A stretch of 16,307 nt of DNA from JAVBPB01 sp031549965. GTDB taxonomy: Bacteria > Bacillota > Clostridia > Lachnospirales > Lachnospiraceae. The notes beneath the pieces are model-generated. The model was not told where the DNA came from and searched no databases. It was given only the letters and a program-made list of their open reading frames with translations. Both the position numbers and the translations under genes were made by a program. Location of the stretch: positions 1-16,307 of the forward strand of contig JAVBPB010000135.1 of the NCBI GenBank assembly GCA_031549965.1. The letters run 5' to 3'. This document shows positions 1-7,227 of this stretch, in pieces. Numbering within the stretch: the first letter of the stretch is position 1; each line of letters opens with the position of its first letter.

Positions 1-81
1 TTACCCTCGTTCAGCATGATTTTAAGGAGCCTTTGCAAGTCTCCTTAAAATCATAAACGCTTCCTCAGCCGGTCTGCACAA
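1..81. repeat. Left-edge repeat fragment with a perfect 14-bp hairpin
   Basis: The first 81 bases share ordered blocks with the interior of the transposon-like element at 1945-2228: ttcagcatg (10-18), agcctttgcaag (28-39), cataaacgcttc (52-63) and ggtctgcacaa (71-81). Positions 16-29 and 41-54 form a perfect 14-bp inverted repeat around an 11-base loop. The window opens inside the element, so its left end is not visible. A diverged right end may extend to about 150, where agtttttccaaagtagcc faintly resembles the other copy's terminal actttttcagtggcc. Confidence 0.6.
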
Positions 82-396
82 AATAACTTATGTGCCTATC
101 TAAACTCAAAATAAATAAAATTCTCAAAAAGTTTTTCCAAAGTAGCCAAGCTTTCTTACCACAAAAGCATATTAAATATATGATTTAATAGTTAATTTTT
201 AAACAAATACAAATTATAAATATATTTGTTCAACTTTAAAAGCCATTTTATTGAAACATTTTTTTGAGTATGATAAAATAGATATATGCATTTAATTAAT
301 TAAAATATGGATGATAAGATAAGTGAAAAAGATGCTTTGTTTTTATTTGTATTTATATTAAAAGAGATTTAATTAAATATTTAGGAGGAATGTTTT
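82..396. other. Non-coding AT-rich stretch leading to the 500-769 gene
   Basis: No reading frame of useful length or RNA gene was recognised. After the repeat fragment the DNA is very AT-rich and carries a candidate promoter at 251-279, then a roughly 110-base leader down to the tiny reading frame at 397. Confidence 0.5.
251..279 (+). promoter_or_regulatory. Sigma-A type promoter for the CD3324-like gene
   Basis: TTGAAA (251-256) and TAAAAT (274-279) are separated by exactly 17 bases. Transcription would start near 286, giving a long leader of about 210 bases that contains the small reading frame at 397-423. Confidence 0.5.
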
Positions 397-423
397 ATGA
401 CAAGATATGTTATTTTTGCGTAG
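397..423 (+). CDS. Tiny 8-residue reading frame in the leader (possible leader peptide or gene relic)
   Basis: A textbook Shine-Dalgarno site (aggagga, 383-389) sits upstream of an ATG at 397, but the frame closes after eight codons (MTRYVIFA). If the frame is shifted at about codon 7 it would continue with the hydrophobic stretch CVAVAIAIL before another stop. It could be a leader peptide controlling the regulator at 500, or the stump of a small membrane peptide gene broken by a frameshift. Only the ribosome binding site supports translation. Confidence 0.3.
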   Translation: MTRYVIFA

Positions 424-499
424 CAGTGGCTATTGCAATTTTGTAGAATAAGAGCATTAAAGCCATTGTTTTCTTAAAGTACTATTTTAGGAGGGCAAA

Positions 500-769
500 A
501 TGAGCTATAGGAAGGCAGAACAGGTATTGCCAAAAGAAGTTATTGATTTAATTCAAAAATATGTGGATGGTGAGTGTATTTATATTCCTAGAAAGTTGGA
601 TGGAAGAAAAGATTGGGGAAGTAATACGGGGATACGGGAAGAATTAGTGCAGAGGAATATTAAGATTTATGAATGTTATATAAATGGAGAAGATGTTCAA
701 ACTTTAGCAAATAACTTTTTTCTTTCGACAAAAAGTATTCAAAGAATTATTCGTGAAATGAGATTTTAA
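500..769 (+). CDS. CD3324-like small helix-turn-helix protein
   Basis: This 89-residue protein matches in layout the small clostridial family named after CD3324. It opens with a short segment (residues 1-20, including LPKEVIDLIQKYVDG), then the hallmark YIPRK (28-32) and WGSNTGIREEL (39-49), and ends with a helix-turn-helix (about 64-86; LANNFFLSTKSIQRIIR) like the DNA-binding end of Mor-type activators. It is probably a DNA-binding regulator; its targets are unknown. The ATG at 500 follows gaggaggg with good spacing. It stands alone: a candidate promoter lies at 251-279 and a terminator follows at once. The length matches the family, so the gene appears intact. The family link is from memory of its motifs. 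Confidence 0.75.
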   Translation: MSYRKAEQVLPKEVIDLIQKYVDGECIYIPRKLDGRKDWGSNTGIREELVQRNIKIYECYINGEDVQTLANNFFLSTKSIQRIIREMRF

Positions 770-773
770 TATT

Positions 774-820
774 AAGTCAGCACTTTTGAGGTCTTTTGGG
801 TGCTGGCTTATTCTTTTTTA
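774..820 (+). terminator. Intrinsic terminator after the CD3324-like gene
   Basis: Arms aagtcagcac (774-783) and gtgctggctt (800-809) pair with a single G-U wobble around a 16-base loop and are followed by the T-rich tract attctttttt. Confidence 0.8.
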
Positions 821-835
821 TAAAAATAATTAAGG

Positions 836-864
836 TAGAAATGGTTATAAGTATACGATATAAT
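836..864 (+). promoter_or_regulatory. Candidate promoter for the GNAT gene at 908
   Basis: A perfect TATAAT (859-864) lies 17 bases after the weak -35-like TAGAAA (836-841), placing the start of transcription about 35 bases before the coding start. Confidence 0.4.
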
Positions 865-907
865 GAGTTTGAAGTAATATTATGGTAAGAAGAAGGTGTG
901 TATTTAT

Positions 908-1783
908 ATGAATAAAAATTACATATTTGAAAAGGGATATAGAGATAATTGTGTGTTGCGAGGGAGCTTTAATACATTGGCAGGGGAGGTGTTTGGACTT
1001 AATTTTGAGCCATGGTTTCAAAATGGATATTGGAAAGAACAGTATATTCCATATTCAATGATTAATGAGGGTAAGGTTATTGCAAATGCATCTGCTAATG
1101 TAATGAGATTTATTGAAGATGGAGATGAAAAAAAGTATATACAAATAGGTACGGTTATGACTCATGAATATTATAGAAATCAAGGGCTTGCTAGATTTCT
1201 TATGGAAAAAATTATTGATGATTATGTAAATGAAGTAGATGGGATTTATCTGTTTGGAAGTGATAGCGTAATTAATTTTTATCCTAAATTTGGCTTTGAA
1301 AAATGCACGGAATTTCAATATTTGAAAAAGGTTGTTAATTATTATGAGATGGAAGCAGTAATGATATCTATGGAAAATAGGGATGAATGGGAGAGATTAG
1401 AAAATGTAGTGGAAAATGGTGTGAGCTATTCAGCCTTTGAAATGACTAATGATAAAGAACTTGTTATGTTTTATATTATTAATTTTATGCGTACATGTGT
1501 TTATTATATTAGGTCAATTGATACATATGTAATTGCAGAAATTAAAGGTGAAACATTGATTATTCATAGTGTTTATTCAGATAGGATGGTAGATTTAAAT
1601 AAGGTTATTAAATCTTTTGGGAAAACAATTAGAATGGTAATTTTGGAATTTAAGCCATATGATGTAGAAGAGTTTGATATGCAAGAATTTCATAGAGAAG
1701 ATTCAACTCTATTCGCAATAGGAAAAGATTTTCAATTATTTGAGGAGAGAAAGCTGATTTTTCCGTATTTAACTCACACCTAA
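908..1783 (+). CDS. GNAT family N-acetyltransferase (291 residues)
   Basis: Predicted acyl-CoA-dependent N-acetyltransferase; the acceptor substrate cannot be read from sequence. Residues 55-105 form the GNAT core. The acetyl-CoA pyrophosphate-binding loop is RNQGLA (90-95), in the pattern R/Q-x-x-G-x-G/A, and motif B follows with VINFYPKFGF (121-130). The ~150 residues after this are a second region without a recognised motif, so the protein is about twice the length of a minimal GNAT domain, as in Eis-like two-part acetyltransferases. The frame is also open from a GTG at 896, but ATG 908 is preferred: agaagg (891-896) lies 11 bases upstream of it, whereas it overlaps the GTG. The gene is monocistronic with no clear terminator before the transposon-like element. 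Confidence 0.8.
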   Translation: MNKNYIFEKGYRDNCVLRGSFNTLAGEVFGLNFEPWFQNGYWKEQYIPYSMINEGKVIANASANVMRFIEDGDEKKYIQIGTVMTHEYYRNQGLARFLMEKIIDDYVNEVDGIYLFGSDSVINFYPKFGFEKCTEFQYLKKVVNYYEMEAVMISMENRDEWERLENVVENGVSYSAFEMTNDKELVMFYIINFMRTCVYYIRSIDTYVIAEIKGETLIIHSVYSDRMVDLNKVIKSFGKTIRMVILEFKPYDVEEFDMQEFHREDSTLFAIGKDFQLFEERKLIFPYLTHT

Positions 1784-1944
1784 TAGAGGTATAATTTAAT
1801 TGATTATTATAATTCATGATTTCATCTATACAAAGTCAGTAACCTAAGTTAAATCAAGGGTTTTGCCAATTCAGTCCTGTTTGTATTGGTTAAATTTATT
1901 TTGTGTATGTAGTTAAGCTAAAAAAAAATGACCCCCGTTTTCTG
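1784..1944. other. Intergenic stretch before the transposon-like element
   Basis: No gene is recognised. A run of nine A (1921-1928 and neighbours) followed by acccccgttttctggg could act as a weak leftward terminator (short ccc/ggg stem then T-run on the minus strand), but the stem is only 3-4 bp. Confidence 0.3.
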
Positions 1945-2228
1945 GGAGGCCACTGAAAAAGTCCTTGATTTAGGTTGTGTAAATTTTTCAGATGAATATG
2001 AGTGTATATATATCCAATTGTTTGCCTTACTCTCCTTCAGCATGTTTTTTACAAGCCTTTGCAAGCAAAGTCTTGACAAAACATAAACGCTTCGTCGGAC
2101 GTTCTCTTGATGTTTTAAAAGACAAAACATCTGCTGAACCAATGGGTCTGCACAATTGGATATATATACACTTATATTCATCTAAAAAATTAATTTATCG
2201 TATTGAAAGGACTTTTTCAGTGGCCTCC
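1945..2228. mobile_element. Non-autonomous transposon-like element (MITE-like), 284 bp
   Basis: The element is bounded by perfect 20-bp terminal inverted repeats: 1945-1964 (starts ggaggccactg) and 2209-2228 (ends cagtggcctcc). Nested inside is a second inverted repeat of 40 bp with 38 matches (1982-2021 against 2152-2191), and the 130-base centre carries a further imperfect hairpin (2042-2055 against 2072-2084) plus the perfect mini-hairpin 2057-2070. It encodes no transposase. Reading frames on both strands translate to nearly mirror-image peptides only because the ends are inverted repeats. No target-site duplication is visible beside the ends as drawn. The centre shares blocks with the fragment at 1-81, so this is a dispersed family. 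The parent transposase family is not assigned. Confidence 0.8.
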
Positions 2229-2267
2229 TATAAACACCTCTCTTTCTAACTATATTTTATCATAGCA

Positions 2268-2367
2268 TATGGTTAAAAACTAGTGTACACTATTATCAAA
2301 AATTGTATTAATGTATGGTCGAAAAATGGTGTATAATATCAATTGATTATGGTCAAAAACCGGTGCA
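2268..2367. repeat. Four degenerate 20-bp direct repeats
   Basis: Units at 2268-2287, 2291-2310, 2314-2333 and 2348-2367 share the pattern tatggtcaaaaa-yyggtgta. The first three start exactly 23 bases apart and the last 34 bases on. The second unit is the most diverged. Such repeated blocks are seen at the ends of some insertion sequences (for example IS21-type ends) and in protein-binding arrays. No transposase lies nearby, so the role is open. Confidence 0.6.
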
Positions 2368-2411
2368 AAATTTAATTACAAGATAAGCAATGCACAAGCA
2401 ATTTATCATGC

Positions 2412-3167
2412 CTATTTGCAATGTTTACTTACACGAAACCAATTAGTATATAAACGTTGAAAGCCTAATGATTGGTAAAGTAAAAAGGCAGGATCATTTC
2501 CATCTACTACCTGCAAATAAGCCTTCTTAGCACCTTTTTTGAAGCCTTCTTTTAAGATGCAAGTACATAATGAACGTGCCAGACCTTTTTTTCGGAAATC
2601 TTGTCTTACATTAATAGCATATATACCAACATAATCTCTATCAAGAATGCCAAGACCAGTGCCTATAATATTACCATTGCTTAGAATAGAAGCACAAAGG
2701 ATATCTTTGGGTATGGCATCATACATGGTTGGAACAATAGTTTTGTGTATAGAGCTTGTTGTGCCATTTAATGCAAGCAGGCTATTGATCCATTCTCTAT
2801 GTATTGATTGATTAAGGATAACAGAATCAATTGGTGCATCCAAAATAGCATCTTCTAAATTTAATACTAAAACATTGGTTGTATGCTGGATTTCATAATT
2901 ACGGTTTTCCAGAATATAATCGAAATCCTTTGATACAAGAGGACTAATTTTAAATATTGTTGGAGTACCCCAACGCTCATAAACAGCCTCGCAATATGGT
3001 ATTTTCTCACGCCATGTAAGAGATGACGTACCAAATTGATCAACACAGTTTGTTCTATGGGTGTAAAAATGTGAAAAGCGAAGAAGCCATCCGTCATACA
3101 ATTCCATTTGATGGGAGGGCCAAGCATTAAGGGATAAATCTTCAATTATTTTTATATTAATATTCAT
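2412..3167 (-). CDS. GNAT family N-acetyltransferase (251 residues)
   Basis: Predicted acyl-CoA-dependent N-acetyltransferase on the minus strand, unrelated in detail to the one at 908. The N-terminal region has the signature AWPSHQMELYDGWLLRF (15-31), typical of a GNAT subfamily with an extra N-terminal domain. The acetyltransferase core lies at about 155-245: acetyl-CoA loop RKKGLA (192-197) and the later NDPAFLLYQSLGF (224-236). Full length, apparently intact. The ATG at 3167 is chosen because the family signature begins almost at once, but no Shine-Dalgarno sequence precedes it. A TATAGT box about 22 bases upstream (minus strand) suggests a very short leader. The acceptor substrate is unknown. 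Confidence 0.8.
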   Translation of the reverse strand: MNINIKIIEDLSLNAWPSHQMELYDGWLLRFSHFYTHRTNCVDQFGTSSLTWREKIPYCEAVYERWGTPTIFKISPLVSKDFDYILENRNYEIQHTTNVLVLNLEDAILDAPIDSVILNQSIHREWINSLLALNGTTSSIHKTIVPTMYDAIPKDILCASILSNGNIIGTGLGILDRDYVGIYAINVRQDFRKKGLARSLCTCILKEGFKKGAKKAYLQVVDGNDPAFLLYQSLGFQRLYTNWFRVSKHCK

Positions 3168-3410
3168 AGTTATTTATTCAAAATACTATACCTTATTTGG
3201 GGATAAGTATTGAGAAACCTTTCATCTTATTTCATCTATTGTAAAAAATAAAAATTTCTGTCTGTAAAAAATAGTTTATCACAGTAAATTATAGCTGTCA
3301 ATAATGGTTGTTTTGTTAAGGATAAAAAAAGCAGTAACGGTATAGCATGGTAATTAGTGTGTAGGAGTATAATATATCTTTATATTTAAGTGTGAATCAT
3401 TTACGAATAT
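3168..3410. other. Intergenic stretch between divergent genes
   Basis: Very AT-rich DNA between the leftward acetyltransferase and the rightward small gene. Apart from the short direct repeat tgtaaaaaata and a possible minus-strand -10 box close to 3167, nothing is recognised before the promoter at 3411. Confidence 0.4.
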
Positions 3411-3439
3411 TTGACAAGGCAAATATAATATGATATTAT
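3411..3439 (+). promoter_or_regulatory. Strong sigma-A type promoter for the gene at 3496
   Basis: A perfect TTGACA (3411-3416), a 17-base spacer and TATTAT (3434-3439). Transcription would begin near 3446, about 50 bases before the start codon. Confidence 0.7.
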
Positions 3440-3495
3440 TTATAAATTAGCAAAGGCTTAAGATATAATTAATAATTAAAAAATATGGAGGGCTT

Positions 3496-3744
3496 ATGAA
3501 AAGAATTATAAAAACTAAAGGAACTGTATTTTCAACATCAACTGCACTACCGGAATATGTAAAACCATGGAATTCGAAACGAGCATATATACATTATAAC
3601 ATAGGAAGAAAAAGCCATACATCAAAGAACATGATTCAAGTGCCTATAACATGTAGGGTAGGGAGCCGCATTAACGTATGGTATGTAGACAAAAAACCAC
3701 ACAAAGTATACAGATATAAAATATCGGCAATGATTTTGGGATAA
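3496..3744 (+). CDS. Small basic protein of unknown function (82 residues)
   Basis: Not recognised. The protein is small, basic and probably mostly beta-stranded, with no signal peptide or membrane segment. The second half (about 31-80) alternates hydrophobic and basic residues and contains VGSRINVWYVDKKPHKVYRY, which is reminiscent of the small beta-barrel pattern G-x-x-V-x-V-x-Y-x-x-x-x-P of DUF3592-like domains; this is only a resemblance. ATG 3496 follows tggaggg with ideal spacing, and a consensus promoter lies 57 bases upstream, so expression is credible. No terminator separates it from the gene at 3835, so the two may share a transcript. Confidence 0.6.
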   Translation: MKRIIKTKGTVFSTSTALPEYVKPWNSKRAYIHYNIGRKSHTSKNMIQVPITCRVGSRINVWYVDKKPHKVYRYKISAMILG

Positions 3745-3834
3745 GTTATTTATGTTTGCTGATATTTCCTTATTTAATACAGTATGATGTTACAATAATG
3801 GGATATATATAAAACTTACATGGAGGGTAAAAGT

Positions 3835-4296
3835 ATGAGTAAATCAATTAAATTAATGATTTTCACATTTGCTTTTATATTAATTTGGGGTAAAGATAAT
3901 TCTAATGCACAAAACAATATTAAAAAAACTGAACATTCAAATAGCGTTCTAGTAGAGCTTAGCACATCTCCAGAACAAGATGATTTGGTCTATAGAAAAT
4001 GTGAAACAGGCATATATTTGGAGAAAAATTCAACTATAGAAATTTCCTATCCACTAATTGATGGGGATATAATATCAATTGCAATTATTGAATGTAATAA
4101 CAATCAAATACTCAAATCTGTAGATTATAAAAAAATCCATATACTATCATACACTACTGAAAGGGAAGGTTTCTATTCAGTTGTAGCAATAACTAAAAAC
4201 CAAACTGACAAAAAGGACATAATTGATATTACGTCTAAGGCTGAAATAAGGGCAGATTGTAAATATATCAACAGTGCATTTAGATATTTAAACTAA
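3835..4296 (+). CDS. Probable secreted protein of unknown function (153 residues)
   Basis: The start at ATG 3835 is preferred over the in-frame ATG at 3820 because tggaggg (3821-3827) precedes it at normal spacing. Residues 1-26 look like a signal peptide: lysines at 3 and 6, a hydrophobic core (about 7-18, KLMIFTFAFILIW), then a polar stretch ending NSNAQ, where cleavage after Ala is plausible. The mature part is about 127 residues, rich in Ile, Ser and Lys, probably beta-rich, with three cysteines and no further membrane segment. No family is recognised. It lies 90 bases after the small basic gene and is followed by a strong terminator, so the two may form one transcript. Confidence 0.6.
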   Translation: MSKSIKLMIFTFAFILIWGKDNSNAQNNIKKTEHSNSVLVELSTSPEQDDLVYRKCETGIYLEKNSTIEISYPLIDGDIISIAIIECNNNQILKSVDYKKIHILSYTTEREGFYSVVAITKNQTDKKDIIDITSKAEIRADCKYINSAFRYLN

Positions 4297-4348
4297 AATG
4301 GTTTACATAATTGTTTGGTCAAATTATTATACAATATCATACCTTCCT

Positions 4349-4393
4349 AAAAGTTCATAGAATCCTAATGTATAAGGATTCTATGGACTTTTT
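4349..4393 (+). terminator. Strong intrinsic terminator after the secreted-protein gene
   Basis: An 18-bp stem (4349-4366 with 4375-4392, one G-U pair) around a short loop, with a T-run at its 3' edge. The near-symmetric A and T tracts mean it could also work leftward. Confidence 0.85.
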
Positions 4394-4606
4394 AATTGCC
4401 ACACTTACTATAAAATAAATAGAACAAAAAATAATTCAAATATTATTACAATATTGTTTAATTTTAAGTTACTGTAGAATATAAGTATCTGAATAATAGA
4501 AGTTTAAAATTTTAACTTTTAAAACTCAAGTTTAGCCTAAAGAAACTAATTCTTTGATAAAATAAAATTCCTGTCCAATTGTGCACTAATTTATTTTAGA
4601 AAAACC
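4394..4606. other. Intergenic DNA upstream of the ECF operon
   Basis: AT-rich, with no reading frame, RNA gene or riboswitch recognised. It ends at the promoter box beginning at 4607. Confidence 0.4.
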
Positions 4607-4636
4607 TTGCTTGCGTATTTAAAACTATGCTATAAT
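4607..4636 (+). promoter_or_regulatory. Promoter of the ECF transporter/truA operon
   Basis: TTGCTT (4607-4612), an 18-base spacer and a perfect TATAAT (4631-4636). Transcription would start near 4643, about 48 bases before ecfA1. Confidence 0.6.
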
Positions 4637-4690
4637 AGTTATATTTTAAACAAAGTAAAAATGTACCACTAATAGATTAGGAAGTGCAAG

Positions 4691-5542
4691 ATGGGAATTA
4701 TAGACGTTAAAAAACTAATATTTGAATACATTAGAAGAGATGAAGATGGAAACGTAGACTCAATAAACAGGGCAATTGATGAAGTGGACTTAGATATTAA
4801 TAAAGGTGACTTTGTAGCTATTTTAGGCCACAATGGTTCTGGAAAATCAACTCTAGCAAAACACATTAATGCAATACTTATGCCCACAGAAGGTACAGTA
4901 TTGATTAAAGGAATGGATACAAAAGATTACGATAATATATGGAATATCAGACAAACAGCAGGCATGGTTTTTCAAAACCCAGATAATCAGATAATAGCTA
5001 CAGTAGTTGAAGAAGATGTAGGATTTGGTCCTGAAAATATTGGAGTGCCAACTAAAGAAATATGGGAGCGTGTTGAAAAAAGCTTAAAAGCAGTTGGAAT
5101 GTTAGAATACAGAAATCATTCACCAAACAAGCTATCTGGAGGGCAAAAGCAAAGGGTAGCCATTGCTGGAATCATGGCTATGAAACCAGAATGTATCGTT
5201 CTTGATGAGCCAACAGCAATGCTAGATCCTAACGGAAGAAAAGATGTTATTAAAACCATTCATGAACTTAATAAAAAAGAAGGAGTTACAATACTACTAA
5301 TTACCCACAATATGGATGAAGTTATAAATGCAGATAAGGTTATTGTTATGGATAAGGGAAAGGTAGTCATGAAAGGAACTCCAAAAGAAATATTTTCAAG
5401 AGTAGAAGAATTAAAAAAATATAGGCTTGATGTACCTCAAGTTACAGAGCTTGCATATGAATTAAAAAAGAATAAAATCCCATTAAAGGATGGAATTTTA
5501 ACAATAGATGAGTTGGTGGAAGAAATATGTCAATTATTTTAG
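4691..5542 (+). CDS. ecfA1: Energy-coupling factor transporter ATPase EcfA1
   Basis: One of the two cytoplasmic ATPases of the energy-coupling-factor (ECF) importers, which hydrolyse ATP to drive vitamin or metal uptake through interchangeable S components. All ABC ATPase motifs are present: Walker A GHNGSGKST (46-54), Q-loop Gln95, signature LSGGQ (148-152), Walker B CIVLDEP (168-174) and switch His206. At 283 residues it has the usual length, including the C-terminal region that contacts EcfT. The insert IRRDEDGNVDSIN near the N-terminus fits the EcfA1 type. The ATG at 4691 follows aggaag (4679-4684). It is the first gene of the operon and overlaps ecfA2 by 16 bases. No S-component gene is in this window, consistent with a group II (shared) ECF module. 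Confidence 0.95.
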   Translation: MGIIDVKKLIFEYIRRDEDGNVDSINRAIDEVDLDINKGDFVAILGHNGSGKSTLAKHINAILMPTEGTVLIKGMDTKDYDNIWNIRQTAGMVFQNPDNQIIATVVEEDVGFGPENIGVPTKEIWERVEKSLKAVGMLEYRNHSPNKLSGGQKQRVAIAGIMAMKPECIVLDEPTAMLDPNGRKDVIKTIHELNKKEGVTILLITHNMDEVINADKVIVMDKGKVVMKGTPKEIFSRVEELKKYRLDVPQVTELAYELKKNKIPLKDGILTIDELVEEICQLF

Positions 5543-6384
5543 ATAAAATAAATTATATATATAGTGAGGGTACAGCATATAAAAAACATGCTTTAAAAGA
5601 TATAAATTTAAAAATATCGGATGGAGAGTTTATAGGACTAATTGGTCATACCGGTTCAGGAAAATCAACTCTTATACAGCACCTTAATGGAATACTTAAG
5701 GCAACATCAGGAGGAATTTATTATAATGGTGCTGATATATATGATAAGGATTACAGTTTAAAAGATCTAAGAAGTAAGGTAGGATTAGTATTTCAATATC
5801 CAGAGCATCAACTGTTTGAAACGACAGTTTTAAAGGATGTAAGTTTTGGACCTAAAAACCTTGGATTAACAAATTTAGAAATTGACTTGAGAACTTTTGA
5901 GGCTATAAAGCAGGTAGGTCTATCGGAAGATATATATGACATGTCTCCCTTTGAATTATCAGGAGGCCAAAAAAGACGTGTAGCAATAGCAGGAGTACTT
6001 GCTATGGAGCCAGAGGTTTTAATACTTGATGAACCTACAGCAGGATTAGACCCTAAAGGCAGGGATGATATATTAAATCAAATTGAAAAGCTACACAAAG
6101 AAAGAAAGATTACCATAATACTGGTTTCCCACAGTATGGAAGATATAGCAAAATACGTACAAAGAATTATAGTAATGAATAAAGGTGCAGTCATGTATGA
6201 TAATTCCCCTAAAAAGGTATTTGAAAAATACAAGGAATTAGAGCAAATTGGACTTGCAGCACCACAGGTAACATATGTAATGAATAAACTAAGGGAAAAA
6301 GGCATAAATGTTGATATTCATTCAACAACAGTGGATGAAGCTAAAATAGAAATATTAAAACTTTTAAAGGGTGAAAATAAATGA
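5527..6384 (+). CDS. ecfA2: Energy-coupling factor transporter ATPase EcfA2
   Basis: Second ATPase of the ECF module, pairing with EcfA1 on the cytoplasmic face of EcfT. Motifs: Walker A GHTGSGKST (40-48), Q-loop Gln90, signature LSGGQ (144-148), Walker B VLILDEP (164-170) and switch His202. The 285-residue length is normal. Its ATG (5527) lies inside the end of ecfA1, with the SD-like ggtggaag just upstream, and its TGA stop overlaps the ecfT start as ATGA (6381-6384). Both overlaps point to translational coupling, which fits the fixed stoichiometry of the complex. The TGA here also shows that TGA is a normal stop in this organism. Confidence 0.95.
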   Translation: MSIILDKINYIYSEGTAYKKHALKDINLKISDGEFIGLIGHTGSGKSTLIQHLNGILKATSGGIYYNGADIYDKDYSLKDLRSKVGLVFQYPEHQLFETTVLKDVSFGPKNLGLTNLEIDLRTFEAIKQVGLSEDIYDMSPFELSGGQKRRVAIAGVLAMEPEVLILDEPTAGLDPKGRDDILNQIEKLHKERKITIILVSHSMEDIAKYVQRIIVMNKGAVMYDNSPKKVFEKYKELEQIGLAAPQVTYVMNKLREKGINVDIHSTTVDEAKIEILKLLKGENK

Positions 6385-7205
6385 TTAGAGATATAACAAT
6401 AGGTCAGTATTATCCAGCCGATTCAATAATTCATAAATTAGATCCACGTGTAAAATTAATAATAACATTTGCTTTTATGATTTCATTATTTTTATTTAAT
6501 AACTTACTTGGATATGTAATAGTTACAATATTTTTATTTGGAGTTATAAAACTTTCGAAAGTGCCCATTAAATTTATATTTAAAGGTCTTAAGACGATTA
6601 TAATTATACTATTATTAACAGTAATTTTTAACTTGTTTCTAACTCCGGGAGAGCCCATTTTTAAGCTTTGGATAATAAAGATTACAAAGGAAGGAATTAT
6701 TTCTGCTACATTTATGGGAATAAGGTTATCTTATATAATAATTGGATCATCTATTATGACATTTACAACCACACCTAATCACCTTACAGATGGCTTAGAA
6801 AAAATTATGAATCCGCTGAAAAAGATTCGTATTCCTGTACATGAGATTTCTATGATGATGTCCATTGCATTAAGATTTATTCCTATTTTATTAGAAGAAA
6901 CAGATAAGATAATGAAAGCACAGATGGCAAGAGGTGCTGATTTTGAATCAGGAGGCATATTAAAGAGAGCAAAAAGTATGATTCCACTGTTAGTGCCTTT
7001 ATTCATATCAGCTTTTAGAAGGGCAAATGATTTGGCTATGGCTATGGAAGCCCGTTGCTATAATGGAGGGGAAGGAAGAACAAAAATGAAGCCATTAAAA
7101 TATAAGGCTATTGATCTTAGAGCTTATTTTGTTCTGTTAATATACCTTTCATTAATTATATTATTTAATTACGTAATAAAAAACTATACCAATTTAATAT
7201 GGTAA
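6381..7205 (+). CDS. ecfT: Energy-coupling factor transporter transmembrane protein EcfT
   Basis: Membrane scaffold that couples ATP hydrolysis by EcfA1/EcfA2 to movement of the substrate-binding S component. The protein has hydrophobic segments at about 26-58, 70-88, 107-130, 158-170 and 247-266, typical of EcfT. The cytoplasmic coupling helices carry the two characteristic Ala-Arg motifs: MARGAD (182-187) and EARCYNGG (223-230), the second with Cys where Gly is commonest. The 274-residue length is normal. It begins in the ATGA overlap with ecfA2 and ends 22 bases before truA, so all four genes are probably co-transcribed. Confidence 0.93.
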   Translation: MIRDITIGQYYPADSIIHKLDPRVKLIITFAFMISLFLFNNLLGYVIVTIFLFGVIKLSKVPIKFIFKGLKTIIIILLLTVIFNLFLTPGEPIFKLWIIKITKEGIISATFMGIRLSYIIIGSSIMTFTTTPNHLTDGLEKIMNPLKKIRIPVHEISMMMSIALRFIPILLEETDKIMKAQMARGADFESGGILKRAKSMIPLLVPLFISAFRRANDLAMAMEARCYNGGEGRTKMKPLKYKAIDLRAYFVLLIYLSLIILFNYVIKNYTNLIW

Positions 7206-7227
7206 AATAGACATAAAAGAGGATATA

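Noticed and set aside
1055..1318. Minus-strand frame inside the GNAT gene at 908
   Set aside because: AT-rich shadow of a well-supported gene, without a ribosome site or recognisable protein.
1918..2249. Overlapping frames on both strands encoding near-identical peptides (SVYISNC, NWIYIH, RTFSVAS)
   Set aside because: The similarity is a by-product of the inverted repeats of the transposon-like element read from each side; there are no suitable starts and no coding signal in the centre.
2268..2367. CRISPR array
   Set aside because: The repeats are degenerate, the spacing leaves only 3-14 bases between units, and there are no cas genes.
4394..4606. Riboswitch upstream of the ECF transporter genes
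   Set aside because: No conserved core of a known vitamin-sensing riboswitch was recognised, and the shared ECF module usually lacks one.
4669..7006. Several minus-strand frames within the ECF genes
   Set aside because: All lie opposite highly conserved ATPase and membrane protein genes and show no motif of their own.
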